DNA from: an uncultured Bacteroidia bacterium
GTDB taxonomy: Bacteria; Bacteroidota; Bacteroidia; Bacteroidales; UBA932
Reading direction: 5' to 3'
DNA length: 64,000 nt
Assembly: GCA_902769525.1 (NCBI GenBank)
Contig: CACXPG010000002.1
Location: 124,001-188,000 of the forward strand
This document shows, piece by piece, positions 34,054-41,951 of this stretch (within the stretch, counting starts at the first letter, position 1; each line of letters opens with the position of its first letter). The translations under genes and the position numbers were made by a program. Under the pieces are notes generated by a model. The model had not been told where the DNA came from. It searched no databases and saw nothing but the letters and a program-made list of their open reading frames with translations.

Positions 34054-35418
34054 TTATCGGTTCAAGGCGTCTGCCGCGGATATAAACTTCTGAAGTTCCT
34101 CATCAGTAACGCTGTAGTCCTGCATCTGGCCGCTGATATACTGGTCGTAGGCCGCCATATCCACAAATGCGTGTCCGGACAAGTTGAAAAGGATGGTCTT
34201 CTTCTCCCCTGTTTCCTTGCATTTGAGCGCCTCCGCAATGGTAGCTGCAATGGCGTGGCAGGACTCCGGAGCAGGGATTATGCCTTCCGTGCGGGCAAAA
34301 AGGATTCCCGCCTTGAAAGATTCCGTCTGCTCGATGTCCACAGCCTCCATAAAGCCGTCCTTCATAAGCTGGGACAGTATCACTCCGGCCCCGTGGTAGC
34401 GCAGGCCGCCGGCGTGTATGCTGGAAGGCTTGAACTTATGGCCCAGGGTGTACATAGGAAGAAGAGGCGTAAGGCCGGCCTCGTCCGCAAAGTCATATTC
34501 AAACTTGCCCCTTGTCAGTTTAGGGCAGGAAGCAGGTTCCGCGGCTATGAACCTTGTCTTTTCCCCCTCTTTCATATTGTGTCTCATAAACGGATATGCA
34601 ATGCCGGAGAAGTTGGAACCGCCTCCAAAACAAGCTATTACAATATCGGGATACTCCCCTGCCATTTCCATCTGCTTTTCCGCTTCAAGACCGATTATGC
34701 TCTGGTGCAGGCATACGTGGTTCAGCACTGAACCCAGGGTGTATCGGCAGCCCGGAGTAGTCACGGCCAGTTCTATAGCTTCGGAGATTGCGCAGCCCAG
34801 AGAACCGTTGTCTGCCGGATTTGCCGTTATAATATCCTTTCCGGCTCTTGTGGACATGGACGGAGAAGGAGTTATCGCCGCCCCGAAAGTCTGCATTATG
34901 CTCTTGCGGTAAGGCTTCTGCTCATAGCTGACCTTCACCATATAGACGGCGCATTCCAGGCCGAATTTGCTGGCCGCGTATGAAAGCGCTCCACCCCACT
35001 GCCCCGCTCCGGTTTCTGTCGTGACATTGGTAATACCCTGCTTCTTGGCATAATAAGCCTGTGCCAGAGCCGAATTGAGCTTATGGGAACCTGCAGGGCT
35101 GACGCTCTCGTTCTTGAAGTAGATGTGAGCCGGAGTGCCCAGAGCCTCCTCCAGGTCGTATGCCCTTACAAGAGGCGTGCATCTGTAGGAAGCGTACATC
35201 TGCCTGAGCTCTTCCGGAATCGGAATCCACTCGTCGGTAGTGTTGAATTCCTGGTTGGCGCATTCCTCGCAGAAAATTGGATAAAGGTCCTCCGCCTTCA
35301 GGGGCTCCCTGGTTGCCGGATTGAGGATTGGAAGAGGCTTGTTAGGCATTACGGCCTGCATGTTGAAGAAATGGGTCGGAATCTCGGATTCGCCTAACAG
35401 ATACTTTTTTTGTCTCAT
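34054..35418 (-). CDS. trpB: Tryptophan synthase beta chain, TrpB2 type
   Basis: The 454-residue product is the longer, TrpA-independent TrpB2 form. It has the extended N-terminus (NPATREPLKAEDLYPIF), the PLP lysine Lys113 in PAGSHKLNSA, TGAGQWGGALSYA and the phosphate-binding GGGSNFSG. It joins indole and serine to tryptophan. The ATG at 35,418 was chosen because upstream codons belong to the attenuator. No other trp gene is in the window, so indole salvage is plausible. A tandem-Trp leader peptide and terminator precede it (see 35,444-35,604). Confidence 0.93.
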   Translation of the reverse strand: MRQKKYLLGESEIPTHFFNMQAVMPNKPLPILNPATREPLKAEDLYPIFCEECANQEFNTTDEWIPIPEELRQMYASYRCTPLVRAYDLEEALGTPAHIYFKNESVSPAGSHKLNSALAQAYYAKKQGITNVTTETGAGQWGGALSYAASKFGLECAVYMVKVSYEQKPYRKSIMQTFGAAITPSPSMSTRAGKDIITANPADNGSLGCAISEAIELAVTTPGCRYTLGSVLNHVCLHQSIIGLEAEKQMEMAGEYPDIVIACFGGGSNFSGIAYPFMRHNMKEGEKTRFIAAEPASCPKLTRGKFEYDFADEAGLTPLLPMYTLGHKFKPSSIHAGGLRYHGAGVILSQLMKDGFMEAVDIEQTESFKAGILFARTEGIIPAPESCHAIAATIAEALKCKETGEKKTILFNLSGHAFVDMAAYDQYISGQMQDYSVTDEELQKFISAADALNR

Positions 35419-35443
35419 GGTGAAATGGATTTTGAGAGTTAAT

Positions 35444-35481
35444 AAAAAAATTTGAGGCACGCTGTAAGCCAGCATGCCTCA
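35444..35481 (-). terminator. Attenuator terminator of trpB
   Basis: On the minus strand GAGGCATGCTG (35,480-35,470) pairs with CAGCGTGCCTC (35,464-35,454) over 11 bp with one G-U, loop GCTTA. One more T-A pair closes the base. The run of seven T residues (35,450-35,444) follows after AAA. It ends 26 nt before the trpB ATG, so read-through is required for trpB expression. Confidence 0.8.
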
Positions 35482-35529
35482 TATCATAATAAACTACAAG
35501 TTACCGACTTACAGAGAAATTCCGCAAGT
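35462..35529 (-). promoter_or_regulatory. trpB antiterminator and pause hairpin
   Basis: On the minus strand CTGTAAGTCGGTA (35,514-35,502, spanning the leader stop codon) can pair with TGCTGGCTTACAG (35,474-35,462) for 13 consecutive pairs including G-U. This consumes the loop and both arms of the terminator. The same segment can instead pair with ACTTGC (35,529-35,524) as a 6-bp protector stem. ACTTGC lies 3 nt after the two Trp codons. These are the three alternative structures expected of a Trp attenuator. Confidence 0.7.
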
Positions 35530-35571
35530 GCGCCACCAGAAGTTTATAGATGCAAATCGTATCATTGTCAT
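35509..35571 (-). CDS. trpL: trp leader peptide with tandem Trp codons
   Basis: A 20-codon frame on the minus strand contains Trp codons 12 and 13 (TGG TGG at 35,538-35,533) followed by RTCGISL and TAA at 35,511-35,509. In-frame ATGs also exist at 35,586 and 35,565. The promoter position favours 35,571 or 35,565, either nearly leaderless. A ribosome stalled at the Trp pair would cover ACTTGC and allow the antiterminator. A ribosome reaching the stop would cover the antiterminator arm and allow termination. Confidence 0.7.
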   Translation of the reverse strand: MTMIRFASINFWWRTCGISL

Positions 35572-35573
35572 TG

Positions 35574-35604
35574 CAAATTTAAACATTTACTCAATAACCC
35601 GCAA
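35574..35604 (-). promoter_or_regulatory. Promoter of the trpL-trpB transcript (TTG-N20-TAAATTTG)
   Basis: Reading the minus strand: TTG at 35,604-35,602 and TAAATTTG at 35,581-35,574, 20 nt apart, a textbook Bacteroidetes promoter. It ends 2 nt before the leader-peptide ATG at 35,571 and 8 nt before the ATG at 35,565. Confidence 0.65.
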
Positions 35605-35611
35605 TATTTGC

Positions 35612-35619
35612 TAAATTTG
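35612..35619 (+). promoter_or_regulatory. -7 box (TAAATTTG) for xth
   Basis: An exact TAnnTTTG on the plus strand, 22 nt before the ATG at 35,642, divergent from the trpL promoter. No clear -33 TTG. Confidence 0.48.
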
Positions 35620-35641
35620 TTGTAGATAAAATTCAATCGCG

Positions 35642-36397
35642 ATGAAACTCGTCTCCTGGAACGTAAACGGCCTGAGGGCCTGTGAAGGAAAAGGCTTTTC
35701 CGAATCATTCAAAAGCCTGGATGCGGACATTTTCTGCCTCCAGGAAACCAAAATGCAGAGCGGCCAGCTGGATCTGGAATTTCCGGGCTACAAGTCCTAC
35801 TGGAACTATGCTGAAAAGAAAGGCTACAGCGGAACGGCCGTCTTCACAAAGGTGGAGCCGCTGAATGTGACATACGGAATCGGCATAGACGAGCATGACC
35901 GGGAAGGCAGGGTCATTACCCTGGAATTCAACGCCTTTTACCTGGTTTGCGTCTATACCCCTAACTCCCAGGAAGAACTCAAGAGACTGGATTACAGAAT
36001 GAAGTGGGAAGACGATTTCAGGGCATATCTGGTAGGCCTGGACAAGAAAAAGCCTGTTATCGTCTGCGGCGACATGAACGTGGCGCACAAGGAGATAGAC
36101 CTTAAGAACCCGAAGACCAACCGCCGGAACGCCGGATTCACGGACGAAGAAAGGGATAAATTCACCATCCTTCTGGAATCCGGATTCACCGATACCTGGA
36201 GGCACTTTTATCCCGACCTGGAAGGCGTTTATTCATGGTGGAGCTACCGTTTCCAGTCCCGCCAAAGGAACACGGGCTGGAGAATAGACTATTTCCTTTC
36301 TTCCAAACGCCTGGATAACAAGCTCAAAGACGCCAAGATACATACGGAGATATTCGGCAGCGACCACTGCCCTGTAGAGCTTGACATTGAGATTTGA
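35642..36397 (+). CDS. xth: Exodeoxyribonuclease III (AP endonuclease)
   Basis: The 251-residue product shows the full ExoIII signature: MKLVSWNVNGLRA, CLQETKMQ with the metal-binding Glu, GTAVFTK, CVYTPNSQ, CGDMNVAHKEIDL, WRIDYFLSS and the catalytic GSDHCPVELDI end. It cuts at abasic sites and removes 3' blocks during base-excision repair. Its ATG overlaps an ATCGCGAT palindrome. It is followed 26 bp later by a lipoprotein gene. Confidence 0.95.
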   Translation: MKLVSWNVNGLRACEGKGFSESFKSLDADIFCLQETKMQSGQLDLEFPGYKSYWNYAEKKGYSGTAVFTKVEPLNVTYGIGIDEHDREGRVITLEFNAFYLVCVYTPNSQEELKRLDYRMKWEDDFRAYLVGLDKKKPVIVCGDMNVAHKEIDLKNPKTNRRNAGFTDEERDKFTILLESGFTDTWRHFYPDLEGVYSWWSYRFQSRQRNTGWRIDYFLSSKRLDNKLKDAKIHTEIFGSDHCPVELDIEI

Positions 36398-36423
36398 ATC
36401 GACAATCAATTAAAATAACACTT

Positions 36424-37182
36424 ATGAAGCGCACCATTACCATCCTAATTGCAATTTTAGCCCTGGCATCCTGCACTTCCAAGACGGAAGACGTTTTGAT
36501 GGACAAGAACCAGGTAGAGTTCCTCGGAACTGCCTTTTCAGACTTCAGCCTCACCGATGACGTCACCCTCTTCCTTACGCAAAACCCTGAGGACAGGTCA
36601 AAATGGAACATTCAGGCCACTGTGCCAGTCAAGAAGGAGAAACCAGAAGCCATTGATTCGGCATCTCTGGAAATCATTCCGATGGACGACAAAGGCATCA
36701 GGCTGATAGATGGCCTTAGCCTCGAAGCCCAGGATCTGGGAAACATTATCCCCGTGCTGAATTCCAGCCCGCAGACTGAAAAAACTATAGTTTTCAAGTC
36801 AAACAAAGACTTCAGCCGCAAGGAAGCCCAAGAGCTTCTGGACAAGACCCAGAACATTTATATGGTCATCAACGCTCTGAAATCCAAGCAGACAGAAGTA
36901 GCTGAGGAAATCGCAGAGAAAGAAGTTGAAGCCAAGAAAAAGAAAGAGCAGGAAAAGCCAACCCTGAACTCCCTGTGCGAGAAATACGGCATTTACGGCA
37001 TGCTTTCCAAGTATGAAAAGCTCCGCAAGGAGAAAAAGAAGAAAGAAGCCAAGAAAGTGGAGGACCAGATGTGGGAGATCGAGAAGAAGGTAAAGGCCGA
37101 CAATAGCCTGCCTGAGAGCCTCAGGAAACGCTTCGTGGAGTATATCGAAAACCGTGAAGACGAGATAGAAAAGAAATACTAG
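36424..37182 (+). CDS. Hypothetical lipoprotein with charged helical C-terminus
   Basis: The ATG at 36,424 (252 residues) starts a lipoprotein signal with lipobox LASC (Cys about 17). An in-frame ATG 30 nt earlier adds unrelated residues. The first 140 residues look alpha/beta. From about residue 155 the protein is Lys/Glu-rich and probably coiled coil (EIAEKEVEAKKKKEQEK, LRKEKKKKEAKKVEDQ). No family is recognised. Its stop overlaps that of the convergent acyltransferase gene in CTAG. Confidence 0.75.
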   Translation: MKRTITILIAILALASCTSKTEDVLMDKNQVEFLGTAFSDFSLTDDVTLFLTQNPEDRSKWNIQATVPVKKEKPEAIDSASLEIIPMDDKGIRLIDGLSLEAQDLGNIIPVLNSSPQTEKTIVFKSNKDFSRKEAQELLDKTQNIYMVINALKSKQTEVAEEIAEKEVEAKKKKEQEKPTLNSLCEKYGIYGMLSKYEKLRKEKKKKEAKKVEDQMWEIEKKVKADNSLPESLRKRFVEYIENREDEIEKKY

Positions 37183-38363
37183 TGCAGAGGATTGGCATAG
37201 ATGTGCAGGAAGATGTCTTCGAGCTCTTTCTGCACATTTTCTTTACCCGCTGTCTTAAATTCTTCGGTTTCAACCAGTTCTGACACAACCGGATTCAGCT
37301 GCTCTTCCATGTGGGCCAGGAAGGTTTCCATGGCGGCTCTGCTGTAACGGCCCTTGCGCAAAGGCTCCCGGCCTTCTCTTTCGGCAAGAATGGCCTCGGC
37401 GATGTAGTTGTTCGGCCACAGATAGAAGGCTGAATGGATTTGCCGGTCTATGATCTTGCCCAGCTCCAGGAACCTTTCATTTTTCTCGAATTTGGCGCAG
37501 TGTTCAACTTCTGACGGGAGAATCGGCTCTGTAAAGCAGATCTTGATACGCCCTTTCCAGCCGCCCATACCGGTGAGGATGCTGTTCAGGTCCTCGCCCT
37601 CCTTCTTTACGTAAGCGTGTCTTCTGGAAATAAACAATTCCCTGGCTTTCAGGCCATCACAAGGCTCAAACTCGTAGGAGATAGCAGCCGGGAGTATGTC
37701 AAGCTCGCACATGTCGGCATAGAAGTCTCCCGTGCCGCTCATCTGGACCATCTTCAAAAGCCCCTGCTCGGTCACATCATGACCGTCTTTGGTACGGCCG
37801 TTTCTCTGGGCAATCCAGATAGAACTGGTCTGAGATGCCACCTGAGTGCGTATATACTTGGACAGCAACAAAGAAGACATATAAACCTCCCTTGGAGAAG
37901 TACTGCGGGTGACCTTTATCATCTTGTTGCTCCTGCATACGTCTTCAATGAACTGGGAGGTTATAAGGTTGTCACCGACCGCTATTTCTGTGGTAGTCAC
38001 ATGATTGCGGTGAAGAATGAGCTGAATTATCGCAGGATCCAGCACGATGTCCCTGTGATTGGCCAGAATCAGATGCTTCTTGCCCCCCGTAAAGTACTCC
38101 AGACCGGTAAATTCCACGCCAGCGCTCGTGTTTGAAAGCACGTGCTCCACCACCATAGCCATTATTTTGTCCTGGAAATCGTCGACACAATGGCACTCGT
38201 CCAATGATTTGCGCAAAGTATCGCCACCGCCGTCTAATTTCAGGAACTGCGCAATATCGTCGATATGCTCAAAAGTGCGCATACGGGCTATTGAGGCAGG
38301 GATTTCACTGTCATTATAAGGCCTTATGCCATCGAATATGCTGTCCAGAGCGGCCATAATCAT
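37179..38363 (-). CDS. 1-acyl-glycerol-3-phosphate acyltransferase-like protein
   Basis: The product (394 residues from the ATG at 38,363; another ATG at 38,357) has the acyltransferase motif NHRDIVLDPA (NHxxxxD) at about residue 101 and a GRTKDG second motif around residue 180. These are typical of PlsC-like enzymes that esterify lysophosphatidate or related lipids. Starting at the in-frame ATG at 38,453 would overlap queA by 74 bp, so I reject it. No transmembrane segment is obvious. It follows queA by 16 bp, presumably in one transcript. Confidence 0.82.
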   Translation of the reverse strand: MIMAALDSIFDGIRPYNDSEIPASIARMRTFEHIDDIAQFLKLDGGGDTLRKSLDECHCVDDFQDKIMAMVVEHVLSNTSAGVEFTGLEYFTGGKKHLILANHRDIVLDPAIIQLILHRNHVTTTEIAVGDNLITSQFIEDVCRSNKMIKVTRSTSPREVYMSSLLLSKYIRTQVASQTSSIWIAQRNGRTKDGHDVTEQGLLKMVQMSGTGDFYADMCELDILPAAISYEFEPCDGLKARELFISRRHAYVKKEGEDLNSILTGMGGWKGRIKICFTEPILPSEVEHCAKFEKNERFLELGKIIDRQIHSAFYLWPNNYIAEAILAEREGREPLRKGRYSRAAMETFLAHMEEQLNPVVSELVETEEFKTAGKENVQKELEDIFLHIYANPLH

Positions 38364-38379
38364 TGAGTTGGACGCAAAT

Positions 38380-39609
38380 TTACAAAAAGTTTCTCTCCTT
38401 TCTCTTAAGAAGGGAACTGTCTCCATAACTAAGGAAACGATAGCCGCTTTCAAGAGCGTGAGAGTATATTTTGCGCCAGTCCTCTCCGATAAAGGCGGAA
38501 ATAAGAAGCAGAAGGGTGCTCTGAGGCTGATGGAAATTGGTCACCAGCATATCCACTACCCTATACCTGAAACCCGGAACTATGATTATGGAAGTGGCCG
38601 CGAACAATGTGGAAAGCCCATTTTTGTCCATATAGGCTATAATTGCCCCTATCGATTCCTGTACAGTGTAATCGTAATCCCTCTCGTAAGGCTCCCACTG
38701 CATTGTCGGCCTCAGAGTTTCATCAAGATGTTCTATACACTGCACTCCTATATAATATAAGCTCTCCAGACAGCGTGTGGAGGTGGTGCCGACAGCAACC
38801 ACACGGTGCTGGTCGACGGCTTCAAGAAGATTCTCAAGAAACGCGCGGGAGACTGAAAAAGGCTCGCTGTGCATCTTGTGGGCCGAGATATACTCGCTCT
38901 TTACGGGGACAAAGGTGCCCGCTCCAACATGAAGACATACCGTAGTACGCTTTATATTCCTGTCGTCCAGAGACTTGAGCACACGGTCAGTAAAGTGCAG
39001 ACCAGCCGTAGGCGCAGCCACCGACCCCTCATAATGCGCATAGATAGTCTGGTAACGGGTCTTGTCTATATCTTCTGTATCGCGATTAAGGTAAGGCGGG
39101 ATCGGAACTTTGCCGCACATTTCCAGAACCTCCGAAAAAGTGAGGTCCGAATCCCACAAAAAACGGACTTTTGATGCCTTTCCCTCTCCTTTTTCCACCA
39201 GTTCGGCCCTAAAATTAAGCCCATTTGAGGCAGAATCGGAGAAAAAATAGACAAATCCGCCCTTCCATTTCTTGGCATTTCCGATAACTACGCTCCAAAT
39301 ACAGCTCTTTTTACTGGCAAAAGACTGGGCATAGTCAGCCGGAAAATCCGGATTTAGGCACAAAATTTCTATCAAGGCTCCGGTCTCTTTTTTGAAAAAA
39401 AGTCGGGCAGGAACCACCTTTGTGTCGTTGAAAACCATAAAGGAATTTTCAGGAATATGGCGGCTTATATTATAAAAGGTGTCGTCACAAAAACTGCCAT
39501 TTTCATATACCAGAAGCTTGGAACAGTCCCTCTGCTCAAGTGGATATTTGGCTATCCGCTCCTGGGGGAGGGGATAGGTGTAATCAGATATTTTAATAAT
39601 TGGCTTCAA
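38380..39609 (-). CDS. queA: tRNA preQ1 ribosyltransferase-isomerase (QueA)
   Basis: The 409-residue product carries QueA landmarks: SDYTYPLPQERIAKYPLEQRD, VFNDTKVVPARLFFKK, a GSVAAPTAGLHFT block, CLHVGAGTFVPVK and H.MHSE. It transfers and isomerises the ribosyl group of S-adenosylmethionine onto preQ1 in tRNA to make epoxyqueuosine. The length is longer than the roughly 350 of E. coli because of an insertion around residues 90-150 and an extended C-terminus. The upstream 534 bp contain no gene. Confidence 0.93.
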   Translation of the reverse strand: MKPIIKISDYTYPLPQERIAKYPLEQRDCSKLLVYENGSFCDDTFYNISRHIPENSFMVFNDTKVVPARLFFKKETGALIEILCLNPDFPADYAQSFASKKSCIWSVVIGNAKKWKGGFVYFFSDSASNGLNFRAELVEKGEGKASKVRFLWDSDLTFSEVLEMCGKVPIPPYLNRDTEDIDKTRYQTIYAHYEGSVAAPTAGLHFTDRVLKSLDDRNIKRTTVCLHVGAGTFVPVKSEYISAHKMHSEPFSVSRAFLENLLEAVDQHRVVAVGTTSTRCLESLYYIGVQCIEHLDETLRPTMQWEPYERDYDYTVQESIGAIIAYMDKNGLSTLFAATSIIIVPGFRYRVVDMLVTNFHQPQSTLLLLISAFIGEDWRKIYSHALESGYRFLSYGDSSLLKRKERNFL

Positions 39610-40143
39610 ATTCGTGTTATTTTCAGCAAAGATACATAATTGTCCACGAAAGAAGAAATCTCTTAAAATACAGCTTTTCCAATTTTCCGAATTTCACAAG
39701 TTTGAACGACAAGAATTCACAATTCACAACATTGAAAATTCAAATTGCGCAACAGGATACTGCTTATGCGGTGCATAGTATCAACTTTCTTTATAGAATA
39801 TTTTAAAATTTTATAATTAACTGATATTCCATATATTATAGTGTGCTATCAAAGTTATGCTTTAATAAAAATACGCACTCAGGCCAGACATAATGCGCAA
39901 CTTGAGCTATATTCATATTTAAAATTTTAATTATATTGTTGATTATATGATATTTAGAGGTTATCATCTAAATTGCATCTTTAAATTAATAGTATATTGC
40001 GTAACCCTTTTATAGCACTATATAAAGGGGATTATTTAAGACTACGCAATTTTGCTATTTTTGTGAACAAAAGGGCTCGTAGAATTTAATTTTGCAAATT
40101 CAATATATTTTGTTTACTTTTGTAAAAACAAATGTTGACAATT
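39610..40143. other. AT-rich gene-free interval with nested inverted repeats
   Basis: This 534-bp stretch contains no supportable coding frame. It holds a 10-bp hairpin (CCCTTTTATA at 40,005-40,014; TATAAAGGGG at 40,021-40,030, one G-U). Enclosing it is an 8-bp perfect inverted repeat ATTGCGTA/TACGCAAT (39,996-40,003; 40,043-40,050). A short tandem AATTCACA repeat lies near 39,714-39,729. The end carries the promoter of the XRE gene. An unrecognised small RNA or regulatory region is possible. Confidence 0.45.
40091..40122 (+). promoter_or_regulatory. Promoter of the XRE gene (TTTG-N20-TACTTTTG)
   Basis: TTTG at 40,091-40,094 and TACTTTTG at 40,115-40,122 with exactly 20 nt between. Two in-frame ATGs follow at 40,132 and 40,144. 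Confidence 0.62.
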
Positions 40144-40845
40144 ATGAAAGAGCGTTTACAGACCATTCTCAACCTGGAAAATCTATCGGCCGCCCAACTG
40201 TCCGCTTTGCTGGACATCCAGAGATCAACTCTGTCAAACCTGATGAGCGGAAGGAATAACCCGAGTTACGACTTCATTGTAGCAATTATGACAAAATTGC
40301 CGAATTTGAATGTGGAGTGGTTGCTTAAGGGAATAGGGCAACCCTACAAAAATCCGGAGAAGAATTTTCGCGGTATGAGTCTAAATGACGCAATCAACAC
40401 AGATAAAGACCATACTTCTATTTTATGTCAGTCTAACACAAATACGAATCAGAACGAGAAAAAGTCAGATATGGGTATATTTGACGCAAGCGAGGAACCT
40501 CAATACGAAAACGGCAATCTTTTCGGTTTCCCTCCGGAGAACTCCCCTTCTTCCGATACCGAATTGCCTTCCGGGATCGATGATTTCCCCGCAGAGGACG
40601 AAAATACCGCGTATCACCCGTTTCCGCCTCTGGAGCAGGGCGAACTGGCCAAGCGGCTTAAACTGATGCAAGAAGCTGATTCTAAGAAAATTAAAGAAGA
40701 AATTAAGCCAGCTGAACCTTCTGAGAATCCAAAATTTGAGGAAAACTTGCCCCCTACCGGGCAAATTTCCCCTTCAGAAAAGGGAAAAAGGATAGAGAAA
40801 GTGATACTTCTGTACTCTGACGGAACCTTCGAGTCTTTTTCGTAA
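40144..40845 (+). CDS. XRE-family helix-turn-helix regulator
   Basis: From the ATG at 40,144 (233 residues) the first 65 residues form the XRE domain common in Bacteroidetes: RLQTILNLENLSAAQLSALL, QRSTLSNLMSGRNNPSYDFI and VEWLLKGIGQPY. A long Pro/Glu/Asn-rich, probably disordered linker follows, and the C-terminus ends in the characteristic IEKVILLYSDGTFESF. Targets are unknown. The gene has a strong consensus promoter and may control itself through the inverted repeats upstream. Its stop codon overlaps a TAAATTTG -7-like box ahead of pyrD. Confidence 0.82.
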   Translation: MKERLQTILNLENLSAAQLSALLDIQRSTLSNLMSGRNNPSYDFIVAIMTKLPNLNVEWLLKGIGQPYKNPEKNFRGMSLNDAINTDKDHTSILCQSNTNTNQNEKKSDMGIFDASEEPQYENGNLFGFPPENSPSSDTELPSGIDDFPAEDENTAYHPFPPLEQGELAKRLKLMQEADSKKIKEEIKPAEPSENPKFEENLPPTGQISPSEKGKRIEKVILLYSDGTFESFS

Positions 40846-40871
40846 ATTTGCCTTATTAATATAAGGTATAT

Positions 40872-41951
40872 ATGTACAAGTTCATAAGAAGCATCTTGTT
40901 TCTCTGGCAGCCTGAAACTATTCACGACTTTGTTTCTGCTGTGCTGAAACTCGTGGACAAGATTCCTCTCTTGCCTTCTTTGGTCAGACTTATCTACTGT
41001 TACCGCAAACCTTGTCTGGAACGTGAGGTGTTTGGAGTCAAGTTCAAGAATCCCGTAGGACTTGCAGCCGGTTTTGACAAAGACGGTGACGCCTATAACG
41101 CGCTGTCTAACTTTGGTTTCGGATTTGTGGAGATAGGAAGCCTTACCCCCTATCCGCAGGAAGGAAATCCTAAGCCAAGGTGCTTCAGGCTGACTAAAGA
41201 CCAGGCTCTGATTAACAGAATGGGCATCAACAATAAAGGCATAAAGCACGCAGTTGCCCATCTTAATAAGGACAAGAGCAGGTGCCCTATCGGATGCAGC
41301 ATAACCAAGGGCAGAGACACTTCTATGGCCGATGCCTACAAAGACTATGAGTTCTCGTTCGAGTTCATGTACGATTTCGTGGACTACTTTGTGCTTAACG
41401 TATCTTGCCCGAACGTAAAAGACGCCACCAGGAACCAGAGTCTGGAGAACATTACCCCGGTCATAGACAAGTTGCTGGAACTTAGGATAATGTACGATGA
41501 TTACCGCCCTATTTTGCTGAAGATTTCTCCAGATGTCACAAAGGAGTATCTTGACGATATCATCAACCTGGTGCTCATCTCCGGCCTGGACGGCATAATT
41601 GCAGCCAACACAACCAGCAAGAGAGAAGGCCTTGCTTCCGGCAAGAATGTGGTTTCCAAGATCGGACAGGGAGGACTGAGCGGAAAGCCACTGTATGAAA
41701 GAAGCCTGGAACTGGTAAAGTATATCTACGAGAAGACCAACGGCCACCTTCCTATTATTGCAAGCGGCGGTATCATGACTCCCGCTCAGGCTATGGAAAT
41801 GCTTGACAGCGGTGCCTCCCTTATCCAGGTCTACACCGGATTCATCTACAACGGACCTAAGTATACCAAGAAAATAAACAAGTTCATAGCCAGAACGTTA
41901 CAGGAGAGACAGAGGCAGAAGGAGGATTCTAAAAAAGCAAGCAAACGATGA
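40872..41951 (+). CDS. pyrD: Dihydroorotate dehydrogenase (class 2 type)
   Basis: The 359-residue product has the N-terminal membrane-associating helices of class 2 enzymes (LWQPETIHDF) and NPVGLAAGFDKDG, GSLTPYPQEGNPKPRCFR, LINRMGINNKG, KISPD, NTTS and VYTGFIYNGP. It oxidises dihydroorotate to orotate in pyrimidine synthesis, passing electrons to the quinone pool. The base position reads LNVSCPNV, with Cys where class 2 enzymes usually have Ser. It overlaps cinA by 4 bp (ATGA). Confidence 0.92.
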   Translation: MYKFIRSILFLWQPETIHDFVSAVLKLVDKIPLLPSLVRLIYCYRKPCLEREVFGVKFKNPVGLAAGFDKDGDAYNALSNFGFGFVEIGSLTPYPQEGNPKPRCFRLTKDQALINRMGINNKGIKHAVAHLNKDKSRCPIGCSITKGRDTSMADAYKDYEFSFEFMYDFVDYFVLNVSCPNVKDATRNQSLENITPVIDKLLELRIMYDDYRPILLKISPDVTKEYLDDIINLVLISGLDGIIAANTTSKREGLASGKNVVSKIGQGGLSGKPLYERSLELVKYIYEKTNGHLPIIASGGIMTPAQAMEMLDSGASLIQVYTGFIYNGPKYTKKINKFIARTLQERQRQKEDSKKASKR

